Under the pieces are notes generated by a model. That model saw only the letters and a program-made list of their open reading frames with translations. It was not told the DNA's origin and made no database searches. A stretch of 43,557 nt of DNA, taken from assembly GCA_035528995.1 (NCBI GenBank), contig DATKXO010000069.1:1-43557 (forward strand), read 5' to 3'. This stretch comes from DATKXO01 sp035528995 (GTDB lineage Bacteria > Planctomycetota > Phycisphaerae > UBA1845). Of the stretch, positions 17,186-26,267 are shown in pieces (position 1 is the first letter of the stretch; the number at the start of each line of letters is the position of its first letter). The position numbers were made by a program, and so were the translations under genes.

Positions 17186-18842
17186 GCCGTTGGGTGAGCA
17201 GTTCCTGATCCTCGGCTGAATACGCTGCCTGGTCCGATGCCCCCGCAATCGCTTCGGGGGCCGACTCGGTCCCGATCTCGATGGGTGGGTCGAACAGGTC
17301 CTCGATCACCCGGCCTTCCATGTCATCGGGCACGTTGAGCCCCATCATGGCCAGGACGGTCGGCGTGATGTGGACCAGGTCGGATGAGATCGTCTTCCCT
17401 GCGGCGATACCTGGCCCACGAGAGGCGAAGATGCCGTTCACCCGATGCGTGCCCTCCATGCGGTGCTGCGGCAGCCAGCTCACCGGCGAGGAACCCCGGA
17501 TCTTGCGGACCACGGCCAGTGCCTCTGCCGGTGTGAGCAGCAGATCGGGCAGCCACTCGCTGTCCTCGCGCTTGCAGCCGTAAAGCTCTTCGGGCTTGTG
17601 CACCTCGGTGAACACCGGAATGGTCTTCCCGTCGGGCGTCGTGCAGCGCTCCGCCAGCAGTCTTTCGCGTAGCTCGTCGCGCAGCGCTTCGTAATCGCCC
17701 GGCTCGACGATGCCGGTCTGCTGACGCCCTTTGAGGTTGATGTACAGGAAGGCGGCCATCCCCGCGTGCATGACGGCCGCCCGCGTCCGGGAGAAATCGA
17801 CGGCCAGGTCGTGTTCGAGTCCCAGGTTGCCCCCGGCGAACCGCCCCTCGGTCTTGAACCAGCGGTGCAGGATGTGGGCCGCCCGCGTCCGCGCCCGAGC
17901 GCCCCCGCCCCGCAGCACCAGGTAGCCCCAGTTCTTCAGCAACAGGTTGGGATGGACCTTGCCCTCCAGGCTGCCGTGGCCGTGATCGGACATGATCACG
18001 ACGTGGGCGTCGTATCGATGGGCGTACTCGAACAGCTCGCCGAGGGCCTCGTCCAGGTCGTTGAAGCAACTGGCGGTCAGCCTGGCCCGCTCGAAGCTCG
18101 CGCCTCGGGTTCGCTCGTCGATGTATTTCCAGGTCTTGTGCTGCAGGTTGTCCACCAGCTTGAACACCACCATCAGCAGGTCCCAGCCGTATTCGTCGCC
18201 GCAGAAGCGGGTCAGCCGGGCTCCCTGGTGGAAGCTCTGCTTGATGTACCGGAGGTTCTCGGTGAACAGGGCGTCGCCGCCGAACGTCTTGCGACGCCAC
18301 TTGGTCTTGAACGAGTATTGGGGGAACTCGTCCAGCACTCTACGTTTCAGCTCCTTCGGATAGGCGAAGTCCGTGTTGATGCTGGGCGTCTCGAAGCCGC
18401 TGATCATAAACCCGTTCACCGGCATCGGCGGATACGTCATGGGGACGTTGACGCTGCCGACTCGAAAGCCTTTGTCCGACAGAATCTGCCAGATCGTCCG
18501 CGTCCGATCGAGGCATTGAGTGCTGTTGAAGCTGAGCTGGTTCGTGCGCACGTCGTAGCGCTCGAAGTCGATGATGCCGTGCCGCCCCGGGCCTTTGCCG
18601 GTCATGAACGTCGTCCAGGCCGCCGGCGTGATCGGTGGAATAGTCGAGCGCAGAACGCCGCTCGTCCCGCCGTCGATGAACTCCTTGAGGCGCGGCATGC
18701 GCCCCGCGTCCATCATCGGCCCCAGCACGTCGAAGGTCGCCCCGTCCAGGCCGATGATCAGCACGCGCTTGGCCAGCGGAGCGCGGTCCCTTCGCCCGGC
18801 GGGTTCGCTCGCATCGGTCTGTCGAGCCGCGGAGTCAGCCAT
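17160..18842 (-). CDS. Alkaline phosphatase superfamily protein (type I phosphodiesterase/nucleotide pyrophosphatase-like)
   Basis: A 560-residue enzyme of the metal-dependent alkaline-phosphatase fold. The first metal ligand is in VLIIGLDGATFDVL and the Thr nucleophile in PPITPAAWTTFMTG. The second metal-site group is MSDHGHGS, and the last His is in MEGTHRVNGIF. This set fits the type I phosphodiesterase/phosphonoacetate-hydrolase group, which in planctomycetes is highly multiplied and mostly uncharacterised. There is no signal peptide after the ATG at 18842, so it may be cytoplasmic, unlike the related lipoprotein at 8819-10300. The C-terminal tail ends RLRDLGYLE, a phrase echoed in the other protein's ILGYL. 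The stop lies inside the VKOR-DsbA gene. Confidence 0.86.
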   Translation of the reverse strand: MADSAARQTDASEPAGRRDRAPLAKRVLIIGLDGATFDVLGPMMDAGRMPRLKEFIDGGTSGVLRSTIPPITPAAWTTFMTGKGPGRHGIIDFERYDVRTNQLSFNSTQCLDRTRTIWQILSDKGFRVGSVNVPMTYPPMPVNGFMISGFETPSINTDFAYPKELKRRVLDEFPQYSFKTKWRRKTFGGDALFTENLRYIKQSFHQGARLTRFCGDEYGWDLLMVVFKLVDNLQHKTWKYIDERTRGASFERARLTASCFNDLDEALGELFEYAHRYDAHVVIMSDHGHGSLEGKVHPNLLLKNWGYLVLRGGGARARTRAAHILHRWFKTEGRFAGGNLGLEHDLAVDFSRTRAAVMHAGMAAFLYINLKGRQQTGIVEPGDYEALRDELRERLLAERCTTPDGKTIPVFTEVHKPEELYGCKREDSEWLPDLLLTPAEALAVVRKIRGSSPVSWLPQHRMEGTHRVNGIFASRGPGIAAGKTISSDLVHITPTVLAMMGLNVPDDMEGRVIEDLFDPPIEIGTESAPEAIAGASDQAAYSAEDQELLTQRLRDLGYLE

Positions 18843-18880
18843 TGTGACTAAAGAAAAAGTCCGTCGCTAAGCTTCGTCTG

Positions 18881-18910
18881 TTGCACGCTTTCAAGGCGCG
18901 GGAGTGTATC
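18881..18910 (+). promoter_or_regulatory. Possible promoter of thyX
   Basis: TTGCAC at 18881-18886 and TGTATC at 18905-18910 are 18 bases apart, in the spacer between the divergent phosphodiesterase-like gene and thyX. Initiation near 18917 would give an 80-base leader. The match to consensus is moderate, so this is a tentative call. Confidence 0.3.
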
Positions 18911-18997
18911 GGTCGGCCGAGACGATTGCAACGCACGTCCCGGGTCGCTATGTACGGTTGCACAGGCCGTCATGCCTCGCAGGGAAGGAGCCCGCTC

Positions 18998-19774
18998 GTG
19001 CGAATCATCACCCAGCCCACCGTTTACCTCGTCGGCAGTCAGGTCACGGACGACGCCGAGATCGATCGCTTCCTGGCCGACCACGGTGTCGAGAGCTGGG
19101 ATACGGATGCGTCGGTGGCCGGCGAGAAGCTGGCCGAGATCGCCGGGCGCGTCTGCTACATGAGCTTCGCCAAGCCCCGCCCCGGCGGCAACAGGGCCTA
19201 TCTGGACCGCATCCTCGAATCGGCCCACGGCAGCGTCCTCGAGCACGCCGTGTTCAACTTCGTGATCACCGGCGTCTCGCGGAGCTTCACGCACGAGTTG
19301 GTCAGGCACCGGGCCGGCTTCGGCTACTCGCAGCTCTCGCAGCGCTACGTGGACGAATCGGCGGCCGACTTCGTCGAGCCGGCCTGTATCGCCGCCGCCG
19401 CCGAACTGCATGAGGTCTGGCTGGCCGCGGTCACCGAGTGCCAGCACGCCTACGGCAAACTCGTCGAGGGCCTGATGCACCACTTCGCCGACCAGCCGGA
19501 CAAGACCCTGCGCCGCAAGCTGGCCCGCCAGGCCGCCCGGTCGGTCCTGCCCAACGCCACCGAGACGAAGATCTTCGTTACCGCCAACGCCCGGGCCTTG
19601 CGCCACTTCGTCGAAATGCGAGCCAGCGAACACGCGGAAACCGAGATCCGCACCGTCGCCGGCCTTATGCTCGAGCGCCTTCGCCGAGCCGCTCCCAACC
19701 TCTTCGGTGACTACGAACTGATCGATCTCCCCGACGGCACCCGCGCCGCCCGGACAGCCCGTCCAAAGGTCTGA
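18998..19774 (+). CDS. thyX: Flavin-dependent thymidylate synthase
   Basis: The enzyme makes dTMP from dUMP using methylene-tetrahydrofolate and FAD/NADPH. The product has 258 residues from the GTG at 18998, chosen because GGGAAGGAG lies eight bases upstream and homology begins at once. The frame is open further upstream without conserved sequence. Family features are the N-terminal RVCYMSF segment, LEHAVFNFVITGVSRSF, the signature RHRAGFGYSQLSQRY (RHR at 103-105), and LPNATETKIFVTANARALRHF near the C-terminus. In classical ThyX the motif is RHR-x7-S. Here eight residues separate RHR from the aligned Ser, a variant spacing worth noting. The enzyme would replace ThyA, which is not in the window. 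Confidence 0.93.
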   Translation: MRIITQPTVYLVGSQVTDDAEIDRFLADHGVESWDTDASVAGEKLAEIAGRVCYMSFAKPRPGGNRAYLDRILESAHGSVLEHAVFNFVITGVSRSFTHELVRHRAGFGYSQLSQRYVDESAADFVEPACIAAAAELHEVWLAAVTECQHAYGKLVEGLMHHFADQPDKTLRRKLARQAARSVLPNATETKIFVTANARALRHFVEMRASEHAETEIRTVAGLMLERLRRAAPNLFGDYELIDLPDGTRAARTARPKV

Positions 19775-19800
19775 CCCCGCCCCCCTCCCGACCGACGGGA

Positions 19801-19816
19801 CCCGGGCAGTCCCGGG
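19801..19816. repeat. Palindrome in the thyX/glycosidase convergent gap
   Basis: CCCGGG repeated around a CAGT spacer can form a six-base-pair GC hairpin in the 72-base gap where thyX and the minus-strand glycosidase gene converge. It is in the right place for a bidirectional transcription block but lacks T-tracts on both strands. Confidence 0.25.
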
Positions 19817-19846
19817 GCGCGCACCGGTCATCCCGATTCGGAGTTC

Positions 19847-20908
19847 TCATTCCTGGGTCTTCGCGGCGTGCCTGCCGCCGAAGAATTCGCGCAGGACGCG
19901 CTCGGCCGGCTTGTTTCTCGGTGTGTAGTGGTAGTCGTCGTCGCCGCCGGGGGCGGAGGTCCATTCCCAGAAGATGATGCCGCCGACCTGGGGGCGGTCG
20001 CTCCAGGCCTGGATGAAGGCCCGGTAGTTGTTGGCCTGTTCCTCATGGCCGGCCGGCGTGGCCTTCTCGTTGTGGTAGTAGTTCCACGGCTTGGTGGAGC
20101 AGCCCTCCTGGCTGCACCAGCCGACCTCGGTGAACAGCAGCGGCCGGTCGATCTCCTTCTGCCAGTGCAGGATCCCGCCGCGGATCGGCTTCCAGGCCTC
20201 GACCAGGTCGTCCACCGTCGGGTGGGCCTTCGCCGGCTTGTTGAGGTTGTTGTAGGTGGTCAGCCCGATCAGGTCCAGGTCGCCCCAGAACTGGATGTTC
20301 TTGTAGTGGTCCCAGTTGGCCGAGTAGCCCACTTTTCCCGGGTAGACCGCCCGCACCTCGCGGATGATTCGTCGCCACTGTTCGGTGTGCCGCTCGGTGG
20401 TGACCAGTTCCGAGCCGATCAGAAGCACATCGACCGATCCGCGCCGGGCCACCTCGGCGAAGTGGAGGACAAACCGCCGGTACTGTTCGAACCAGGCCTC
20501 CCAACTGGTCGGGGCGATCTGCCCCCGCCAGGACCCGTCCCGCGGGTCGCGCAGCAGCACCTTGGGCATCAGCACCACCCGCAGCCCGCTGTCGTGGGCG
20601 ATGCGGAACAGCTCCAGCCACTGGTCCGGACCGGGCACACGCTCCGGCTCGATGTCGATGACGATCGAGTCGATGTTCTCCTGCAGCCCGTCGGCGCTGA
20701 GCAGGATGGTGTCCGCGCCCAGGTCGGCCACCTCGCGGATGAGCGGACCGTACTCTTCGACCGGGTTGCGGCCCTGATGGATCTGGACGGCCAGGCCGCG
20801 GTAGGGGGCCTCGGCGGCGGGTTGCTCGTCACCGCCGGCGCCGCTGGCCGCAAGACATGCCAGCACCAAGGCCAACCCATGCACCACCGTTGTGTCCTCC
20901 CGCGTCAT
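19847..20908 (-). CDS. Exported glycoside hydrolase-like TIM-barrel protein (GH113-like)
   Basis: A 353-residue protein with an N-terminal export signal (hydrophobic LALVLACLAASGAGG). The fold reads as an (alpha/beta)8 glycosidase: RGLAVQIHQG, VVLMPKVLL, LIGSELVTTE, VGYSANWDHY, DLIGLTTYNN, LLFTEVGW and GGIIFWEWTS. The two glutamates in IGSE and FTEVGW sit where clan GH-A retaining enzymes keep acid/base and nucleophile. The overall pattern resembles GH113 (beta-mannanase-like), though assignment to that family is tentative. The ATG at 20908 is preferred over an in-frame TTG at 20920. Location is probably periplasmic or extracellular, acting on a beta-linked glycan. It is divergent from the endonuclease/exonuclease/phosphatase gene. 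Confidence 0.78.
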   Translation of the reverse strand: MTREDTTVVHGLALVLACLAASGAGGDEQPAAEAPYRGLAVQIHQGRNPVEEYGPLIREVADLGADTILLSADGLQENIDSIVIDIEPERVPGPDQWLELFRIAHDSGLRVVLMPKVLLRDPRDGSWRGQIAPTSWEAWFEQYRRFVLHFAEVARRGSVDVLLIGSELVTTERHTEQWRRIIREVRAVYPGKVGYSANWDHYKNIQFWGDLDLIGLTTYNNLNKPAKAHPTVDDLVEAWKPIRGGILHWQKEIDRPLLFTEVGWCSQEGCSTKPWNYYHNEKATPAGHEEQANNYRAFIQAWSDRPQVGGIIFWEWTSAPGGDDDYHYTPRNKPAERVLREFFGGRHAAKTQE

Positions 20909-21054
20909 GTCGCGCGCCAAGAGCGCGAGGTGCCGAAGGGTAGGGGATTCCGGCGATTGCGGCCAGACCCCACCGTTCGGACTTCCTGGCCCGTTGGATG
21001 CCCCAGGTAGTGCCGGGAGCGTGACTCACGGTTAGGATTCGCCGGGAGGTCGCG

Positions 21055-21990
21055 ATGATGAGAACGACTCGAATCAGTCTGTTGTCGCTGCTGTTGGTGC
21101 TGTTCGGTCCACTGTTTGCGTTCGGGCAGAATGCGATAGAACCGCGCGACGCGCCGGCCGATGGCCTGGAGCTGCGGGTCATGACCTTCAACATCCGCTA
21201 CGGGGCGGCCGACGACGGCGAGAACCACTGGGACAAGCGGCGCGACTTGGTGTTCGCCGTGTTCGCCGATCACCGCCCCGACGTGGCCGGCCTGCAGGAG
21301 GCGCTGGTCTGGCAGATCGACCAGATCCGGGCCGCCCGCCCCCGGTACGGTTCAATCGGCGTCGGCCGGGATGACGGCAAAGAGAAGGGCGAGTTCTGCC
21401 CGATCCTGTACCGGACCGACTCGTTCGATGTGACGCACCACGGAACATTCTGGCTGTCGGACACGCCCGAGACGCCGGGGTCCAGAAGCTGGGGGAACCC
21501 ACTGCCGCGGATCTGCACCTGGGCTCGGCTGACCGAGAAGCGGACCGGCCGGTCCTTTTACATCTACAACCTGCACCTGAGCCACGTCTCGCAACCGTCG
21601 CGCGAGCGGAGCGTGGACCTGTTGGCCCGGCGAATCAACGATCGCCGGCCTCAGGACCCCGTCATTGTGACCGGCGACTTCAACGCCGGTGAGGCCAACC
21701 CGGCAATCCGGTTCCTGAAGGGTGAGCCTGTCGCACCGACTGCGTCGCACCAACCGGCTGTCGCCCCGCCTGCGTTGGTGGACTCGTTCCGCGTGCGGCA
21801 TCCCGACGTCGGCGAGGCGGGCACTTTCAACGCCTTTCGAGGCCGGACTGACGGCGACAAGATCGACTACGTCTTCGTTCAGCGCGAAGCCCGTGTCCTG
21901 GATGCGGCCATCATCCGCGACCACCGGGACGGTCGGTACCCGTCGGATCACTTTCCGGTTGTGGCAACGGTCCGACTACTCGGCCAATAG
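21055..21990 (+). CDS. Secreted endonuclease/exonuclease/phosphatase family protein
   Basis: The product has 311 residues with a signal peptide (Leu-rich core, cleavage near AFGQ). Domain motifs run in the usual order: LRVMTFNIRYGAADDGENHWDKRR with the metal-binding Asn, DVAGLQEAL with the metal Glu, FYIYNLHLSH with the catalytic His, VIVTGDFNAGE with the Asp/Asn pair, DKIDYVF and a C-terminal SDHFPVVATV. All expected catalytic residues are present. Secreted family members cleave phosphodiester bonds in nucleic acids, phospholipids or inositol phosphates; the substrate is not deducible here. GGGAGG precedes the ATG. The last 43 bases overlap the end of the convergent SGNH gene. Confidence 0.9.
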   Translation: MMRTTRISLLSLLLVLFGPLFAFGQNAIEPRDAPADGLELRVMTFNIRYGAADDGENHWDKRRDLVFAVFADHRPDVAGLQEALVWQIDQIRAARPRYGSIGVGRDDGKEKGEFCPILYRTDSFDVTHHGTFWLSDTPETPGSRSWGNPLPRICTWARLTEKRTGRSFYIYNLHLSHVSQPSRERSVDLLARRINDRRPQDPVIVTGDFNAGEANPAIRFLKGEPVAPTASHQPAVAPPALVDSFRVRHPDVGEAGTFNAFRGRTDGDKIDYVFVQREARVLDAAIIRDHRDGRYPSDHFPVVATVRLLGQ

Positions 21991-23249
21991 CCGGGCGTCA
22001 CTCGGTCCTCCGAACTGCCGTCGGTGGCCGGCGGGTCGCTTGCTGCCGACACGATACGAGCGAATCCACCAATCGGATCCGGCTCCGACGTCAGGCGGGC
22101 GAACTCGTCCGCGCTCACTGGAATCGCCCCGCGAGCGGCGAGGTCGTGCAGCATGCCTACGGCGGCGAAGGTGTTGCCGCGGGGGTTTGGATGGGTCATG
22201 TCCAATGAAAACGGTTCTGGGTCTGCGCGCCGAAGGGCCCGGTAGTCGTCCAGCAAATCGATGACACCAAGCGAGAGCCGGCGCGATGCGCCCGCGACGT
22301 GCCCGTGAACCTCGACGAGGGGGTAGGTGTCCAGAGTCTTGAAGAACGGAAAGAGCACCACATGAGTGCTGATCCCTGCTGAACGCGTGATGCGGGCGAG
22401 GCTGGTCAGCTCGTTCAGCGCATCCTGCCAGGAATCACCTCGGTACAGGTCGGCGACCCAGGCGATGGGGTCCTCCTTCCGCCTGACTAACCACTCCCTT
22501 TGGGGTTGCCGGATTCTCAACTCGCGGCCCTCGGGGGTCATCGATTCCAGAGAATAGCGGCCCAGCACGTAGAGCCGGGACCGTTGCATCAGCCGCCGGG
22601 CGGGCCCGAAGAGGCGGTCGCGGAAGCCCTTCTCAGCCGCGGTCAGTTGGGCACGCAGCGTTTCGTAGGTGAAGCTGAATTGCTGGGGGTCGTTGAGGCA
22701 GTAGCCGTAGAGGATCAGGTCGGGCTCGTACTTCAGCGCCCGGACTCGCAGGTTCTCGACGATTTGGGCGATGTCGTAACCCGCCACCCCGAAATTCAGC
22801 ACCTCGAACCTGCGATCGGGCCCGGCAAAATAACGGTTGAGCAGCTCTTCGAGCCGCTTCGGAAAGGCTTCGCCCTCCTCCAGCGACCATCCGAAACAGA
22901 TCGAGTCACCAAGGCACGCAATGCGGTAGGTATTCGGCGGTTTCTTGACCTTGTAGTCCCGGTCCCGCATGCCGTCGGCGTTGATACTCAGGCCTGCCTT
23001 GAGGTTGACAGCACCGGGCACGAGTTCGAACAGTAATCTCGGGTTGTCCGACAGGGTGTAGACCTGCTCGCACAGAGGATAGATGTCCGGGCCGAGGTGG
23101 AAGACGCGGACCACCATCTCACCAACCGCCAGGGCGAGAATGGTCCCGGTTGCCACGGCGACGAGCCGGAACAGCCGGCGCCGGCTCGGAGCGAGCGCCG
23201 CCGTCGAGGCCTGTGGGGCGGCGGCGGTCTGACATGGTCTCGATCGCAT
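21948..23249 (-). CDS. Membrane-anchored SGNH/GDSL hydrolase family protein
   Basis: The product has 433 residues. After a polar 30-residue start comes one hydrophobic helix (LVAVATGTILALAVGEMVV), then an SGNH domain. Its blocks are block I CLGDSICFGW (catalytic Ser), block II NFGVAGYD (Gly), block III YGYCLNDP (Asn) and block V DMTHPNPRGN (Asp and His). All four catalytic-site blocks are recognisable, so esterase or acyltransferase activity is plausible, probably on a surface glycan or lipid outside the membrane. The start is uncertain: ATG codons at 23249, 23312 and a start at 23351 are in frame. I chose the one with AGGA close upstream and the shortest tail. It ends within the convergent gene. 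Confidence 0.82.
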   Translation of the reverse strand: MRSRPCQTAAAPQASTAALAPSRRRLFRLVAVATGTILALAVGEMVVRVFHLGPDIYPLCEQVYTLSDNPRLLFELVPGAVNLKAGLSINADGMRDRDYKVKKPPNTYRIACLGDSICFGWSLEEGEAFPKRLEELLNRYFAGPDRRFEVLNFGVAGYDIAQIVENLRVRALKYEPDLILYGYCLNDPQQFSFTYETLRAQLTAAEKGFRDRLFGPARRLMQRSRLYVLGRYSLESMTPEGRELRIRQPQREWLVRRKEDPIAWVADLYRGDSWQDALNELTSLARITRSAGISTHVVLFPFFKTLDTYPLVEVHGHVAGASRRLSLGVIDLLDDYRALRRADPEPFSLDMTHPNPRGNTFAAVGMLHDLAARGAIPVSADEFARLTSEPDPIGGFARIVSAASDPPATDGSSEDRVTPGYWPSSRTVATTGK

Positions 23250-23373
23250 GGGTCCTGCCGGGTCTGCTTGACGACGACCCGAATTGTAGGGCGGTTCCCC
23301 CTGGTGAGCCATTGCCTTGACGCCCGTCGGCCTTCCAGGGGGTGCAGGCAAAGGCCCGCGCCGGGGGCGCAGC

Positions 23374-23820
23374 TCAATCGTCGGCTGACGGGCGGGCGCG
23401 GCGGAGGCGTTTGAGTTGGGAGGAGCGGGTCTTGTCCTGCAGCCGGCGTTCGACGGCCCGGCGGGGCACGCGGGTCTTCACGCGTTTCTTGCGTACGGTC
23501 AGGGCGTCGGCCATCAGCTCGACGAAGCGCGACACCGCGGCCCGGCGATTCGCCATTTGGGTGCGGTGGCGGCTGGAAACCACCCGAAGCGTGCCCTCCC
23601 GGTCGATCCGTGTGGCCAATCGGCGATGGACCCGGGATCGCTGGGCCGGCGACAGGGCTTCGGTTTGGCCGACGTCGAACAGCAGCGTGACCCGGGTGTT
23701 GCTCTTGTTGACATTCTGTCCACCGGGACCGGGGCTGCGACTGAAGACGAAGCGCAGTTCCGAGGTGCGGATGCGCACCTGCGCGTTGATGACCAGCTCT
23801 TCGGCGGGCGAATCGATCAC
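23374..23820 (-). CDS. arfB: Peptidyl-tRNA hydrolase for ribosome rescue (ArfB/YaeJ-like)
   Basis: The product has 148 residues with the release-factor catalytic motif GGQ at 33-35 in RSPGPGGQNVNKSNTRV. A basic C-terminal tail (KKRVKTRVPRRAVERRL, then KRLRRAR) is the hallmark of ArfB. That tail enters the empty mRNA channel of stalled ribosomes so the GGQ loop can hydrolyse peptidyl-tRNA. It lacks the codon-recognition domains of RF1/RF2, and its length matches ArfB (about 140). The GTG start overlaps the TGA stop of the kinase gene as GTGA, so the two are translationally coupled. That pairing is odd and reported separately. Confidence 0.92.
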   Translation of the reverse strand: MIDSPAEELVINAQVRIRTSELRFVFSRSPGPGGQNVNKSNTRVTLLFDVGQTEALSPAQRSRVHRRLATRIDREGTLRVVSSRHRTQMANRRAAVSRFVELMADALTVRKKRVKTRVPRRAVERRLQDKTRSSQLKRLRRARPSADD

Positions 23821-26267
23821 CTTCTCCCCGGGAGCACCGCTCCGAAGGGGTAGCCGGCCGTGTCCGGCGAGGCGGGCGGCGGCGGCTCATTGCCGCGCAT
23901 TTTTTCCTTGAGCCAGGAGTCCAGCCAGTTGACGTTGTCCTTGTGGACGGGACGGACGACCTCGTCGCTCGGTTCCTCTTCTTCGGGCTCGGCGGGCACA
24001 TCCGCGGCGCCCTCTTCCTGTGCTGCGGCGTCTGCCTGGGCATCGGCCTCGCGGGCGTTGAGTGCGGCCCAGGCCAGCTTGCCCACCACCGTCATGGAAG
24101 TGTCACCCAGTGTGATGGCCCGGTTGTAGTCGGCCACGGCCGCATCGAACTGCTGCAGCTTGTCGTGGCATTCTCCACGCAGCAAGTAACCCTCGACGCT
24201 GTCCGGCACGAGCCGTACGTACTCTTCGGCGTCGTCCAGGGCGGCCGTATATACGCCCAGGTAGTACTGGGCCCGCCCGCGGGCGAAGTGCGAGAGCGCG
24301 TGGTCCGGGGACAGCTCCAGGGCCTTGCTGTAGGCCTGGATACCCCGCACCAGGTCGTCCAGCCGGGCGTAGCACAGCCCGCGCAGGGCGTGCAGCCAGG
24401 CCGACTCACCGCCGAGCGACAGAGCTTGTTCGAGGTGCTGGATGGCCGATCCGAATTTGCCGACGAACATCTCCCCGGCGCCACGCAGCATCAGGGCCGC
24501 CGGCGAGTCGGGCCGCAACTCGGTCAGCCGCGTGCCGTCTTGCAGCATCTCCCCGAATCGGCCCAACCGGCACAGGACGGCCGCACGCAGATAGCGGGCG
24601 TTGAAGTGGTCGGCGTCTCTGGACAACGCCTGGTCGAGCAACTCGAGCGCCGGCTCATCCTCCGTGGCCATGGCCGCCTGGAGGTAGTAAGAGTCGGCCG
24701 AATCCGGATCGATGTCCGGGTCGGTGGCCTCGATCGTACGGCGCACCGACAGGAGCTGGGCGGCGATCAACGCGTCGGGCAACTGCCGGGCCGCTTCCTT
24801 GGCCACCGCACCAAGCTGGGCACCGAAGTCGACCTCCTCGGAGTCACCCTGGCCGAGTGCCTGCGGCACGAATCCGGCGCCGGCTCTGGCGCCCTCCGCC
24901 TGGCCTTGCGTCAGCGCCCCCACGAGGTTCTTCAGACCTTCGCTCTCCTCGGCGAGTTCCTCGGTTTTCTGGGACAGATCCTGGATCTGCTGCTCTCTTT
25001 TCGGAATTGCGGCCTCCACCTCATCCAGCTTCGACGTCGTGGCCTGGAGCTGGGCTTCCTTGCGCTGCGACTGGCTGCGTTGCCTGAAGGCGGCGCCGGC
25101 GAACATCGCCATGATCAGCACGATCACCGCCGTGAGCAGCTCGACCGGGTGTCGGGTGACGAACTTCCTCGCCCGGGTGATTGGTCCCGCCCGACGGGCC
25201 TGGATGAGGCCGCGTTCCAGATAACGCCGCAGGTCCGCCGCCATGGCCGCCGCGCTCTGGTAGCGGTTGCCCGCGTCCTTCTCCATGGCCTTGAGGCAGA
25301 TCGTCTCCAGGTCGAAGGGGATGTTCCGGTTCAACAGGGACGGCGCCGGGGCGTCGGAGGTCATGATGCTGGAGATGACCTGCTCTCGCGACTCGCCGGG
25401 GAACGGCGGCCTCAGCGTCATCCACTCGTACATGGTCGCCCCCAGCGAGTAGATGTCCGTGCGGTAGTCCGCCTTGGCCGACCCGCCCCGGATCTGCTCC
25501 GGCGACATGTACAACGGCGAGCCCAGAAACTCCCCCGTCATGGTCACGCCGGGTTGCTCCAGGACCCGGGCCAGGCCGAAATCCGAGACGCACAGCCGGC
25601 CGTCGTCACCCAGGATCAGGTTGTGCGGCTTGATGTCCCGGTGAATCACGCCGGCCTGATGGGCGTACTCCAGCGCGTCCGCCACGGTCGAGATCAGCCG
25701 GGCGATCGTGTCGAAGTGCTCGACCGTCGTGCGAGACAGGGCGCTGTCCTGCTGCGACGAACCGAACTCCGCGGCCGACGATGACGTGGCCGACGGGACG
25801 GAGGGCTCGTAGGTGTCGGATTCGTCGGCGCCGGCACCGTTTTGCCGGCTGCCGCCCGCACGCGTCGCGGTGACGGCCAGGCGCGAGTCGTCGGTCGAGC
25901 CGCGCATCTCCTGTATGATCTCGTACACGCTCTGGCCGCACACCAGCTCCATCGCGTAGTAGTAGATGCCCTCGTGCGCGCCTTGGGCGTAGATGGGTAC
26001 GATGTTGGTGTGGTGCAGCTTGGCCGCGGCCCGGGCCTCCCGCTGGAAGCGCTCGACGGCCGTCTTGGTCATAGCGGCGGTGTTGGTTAGCACTTTAAGG
26101 GCGATGGGTCGTTGAAGTGAGAGTTGCCAGGCCTCGTAGACGGTGCCCATTCCGCCGCGGCCGATCTCCCGGCGGATTTCGTAATCGCCGATGACTCGAC
26201 CGACCATGGAGCGCGCACCGTCATCCGCCGGTATACCGCGCTCGGCGTATAGCTCCTCCTTCGCCAC
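23817..26267 (-). CDS. Transmembrane Ser/Thr protein kinase with TPR repeats
   Basis: The product has 816 residues. The Hanks-type kinase domain (about 28-352) has the Gly-rich loop GRGGMGTVY, K58 in IALKVL, catalytic D211 in HRDIKPHN and the metal-binding D229 in SDFGLA, so it should be active. A Ser/Thr/Ala-rich insert of about 60 residues (122-182) interrupts the domain before the catalytic loop. A membrane helix (about 375-394) is followed by a predicted coiled coil (400-450). At least five TPR-like repeats follow (about 545-765), then an acidic Glu-rich stretch and a short tail. Such kinase-TM-TPR proteins are a planctomycete speciality. The start is a GTG with a weak ribosome-binding site; an ATG at 26207 is the alternative. 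It is coupled to arfB. Confidence 0.93.
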   Translation of the reverse strand: MAKEELYAERGIPADDGARSMVGRVIGDYEIRREIGRGGMGTVYEAWQLSLQRPIALKVLTNTAAMTKTAVERFQREARAAAKLHHTNIVPIYAQGAHEGIYYYAMELVCGQSVYEIIQEMRGSTDDSRLAVTATRAGGSRQNGAGADESDTYEPSVPSATSSSAAEFGSSQQDSALSRTTVEHFDTIARLISTVADALEYAHQAGVIHRDIKPHNLILGDDGRLCVSDFGLARVLEQPGVTMTGEFLGSPLYMSPEQIRGGSAKADYRTDIYSLGATMYEWMTLRPPFPGESREQVISSIMTSDAPAPSLLNRNIPFDLETICLKAMEKDAGNRYQSAAAMAADLRRYLERGLIQARRAGPITRARKFVTRHPVELLTAVIVLIMAMFAGAAFRQRSQSQRKEAQLQATTSKLDEVEAAIPKREQQIQDLSQKTEELAEESEGLKNLVGALTQGQAEGARAGAGFVPQALGQGDSEEVDFGAQLGAVAKEAARQLPDALIAAQLLSVRRTIEATDPDIDPDSADSYYLQAAMATEDEPALELLDQALSRDADHFNARYLRAAVLCRLGRFGEMLQDGTRLTELRPDSPAALMLRGAGEMFVGKFGSAIQHLEQALSLGGESAWLHALRGLCYARLDDLVRGIQAYSKALELSPDHALSHFARGRAQYYLGVYTAALDDAEEYVRLVPDSVEGYLLRGECHDKLQQFDAAVADYNRAITLGDTSMTVVGKLAWAALNAREADAQADAAAQEEGAADVPAEPEEEEPSDEVVRPVHKDNVNWLDSWLKEKMRGNEPPPPASPDTAGYPFGAVLPGRR

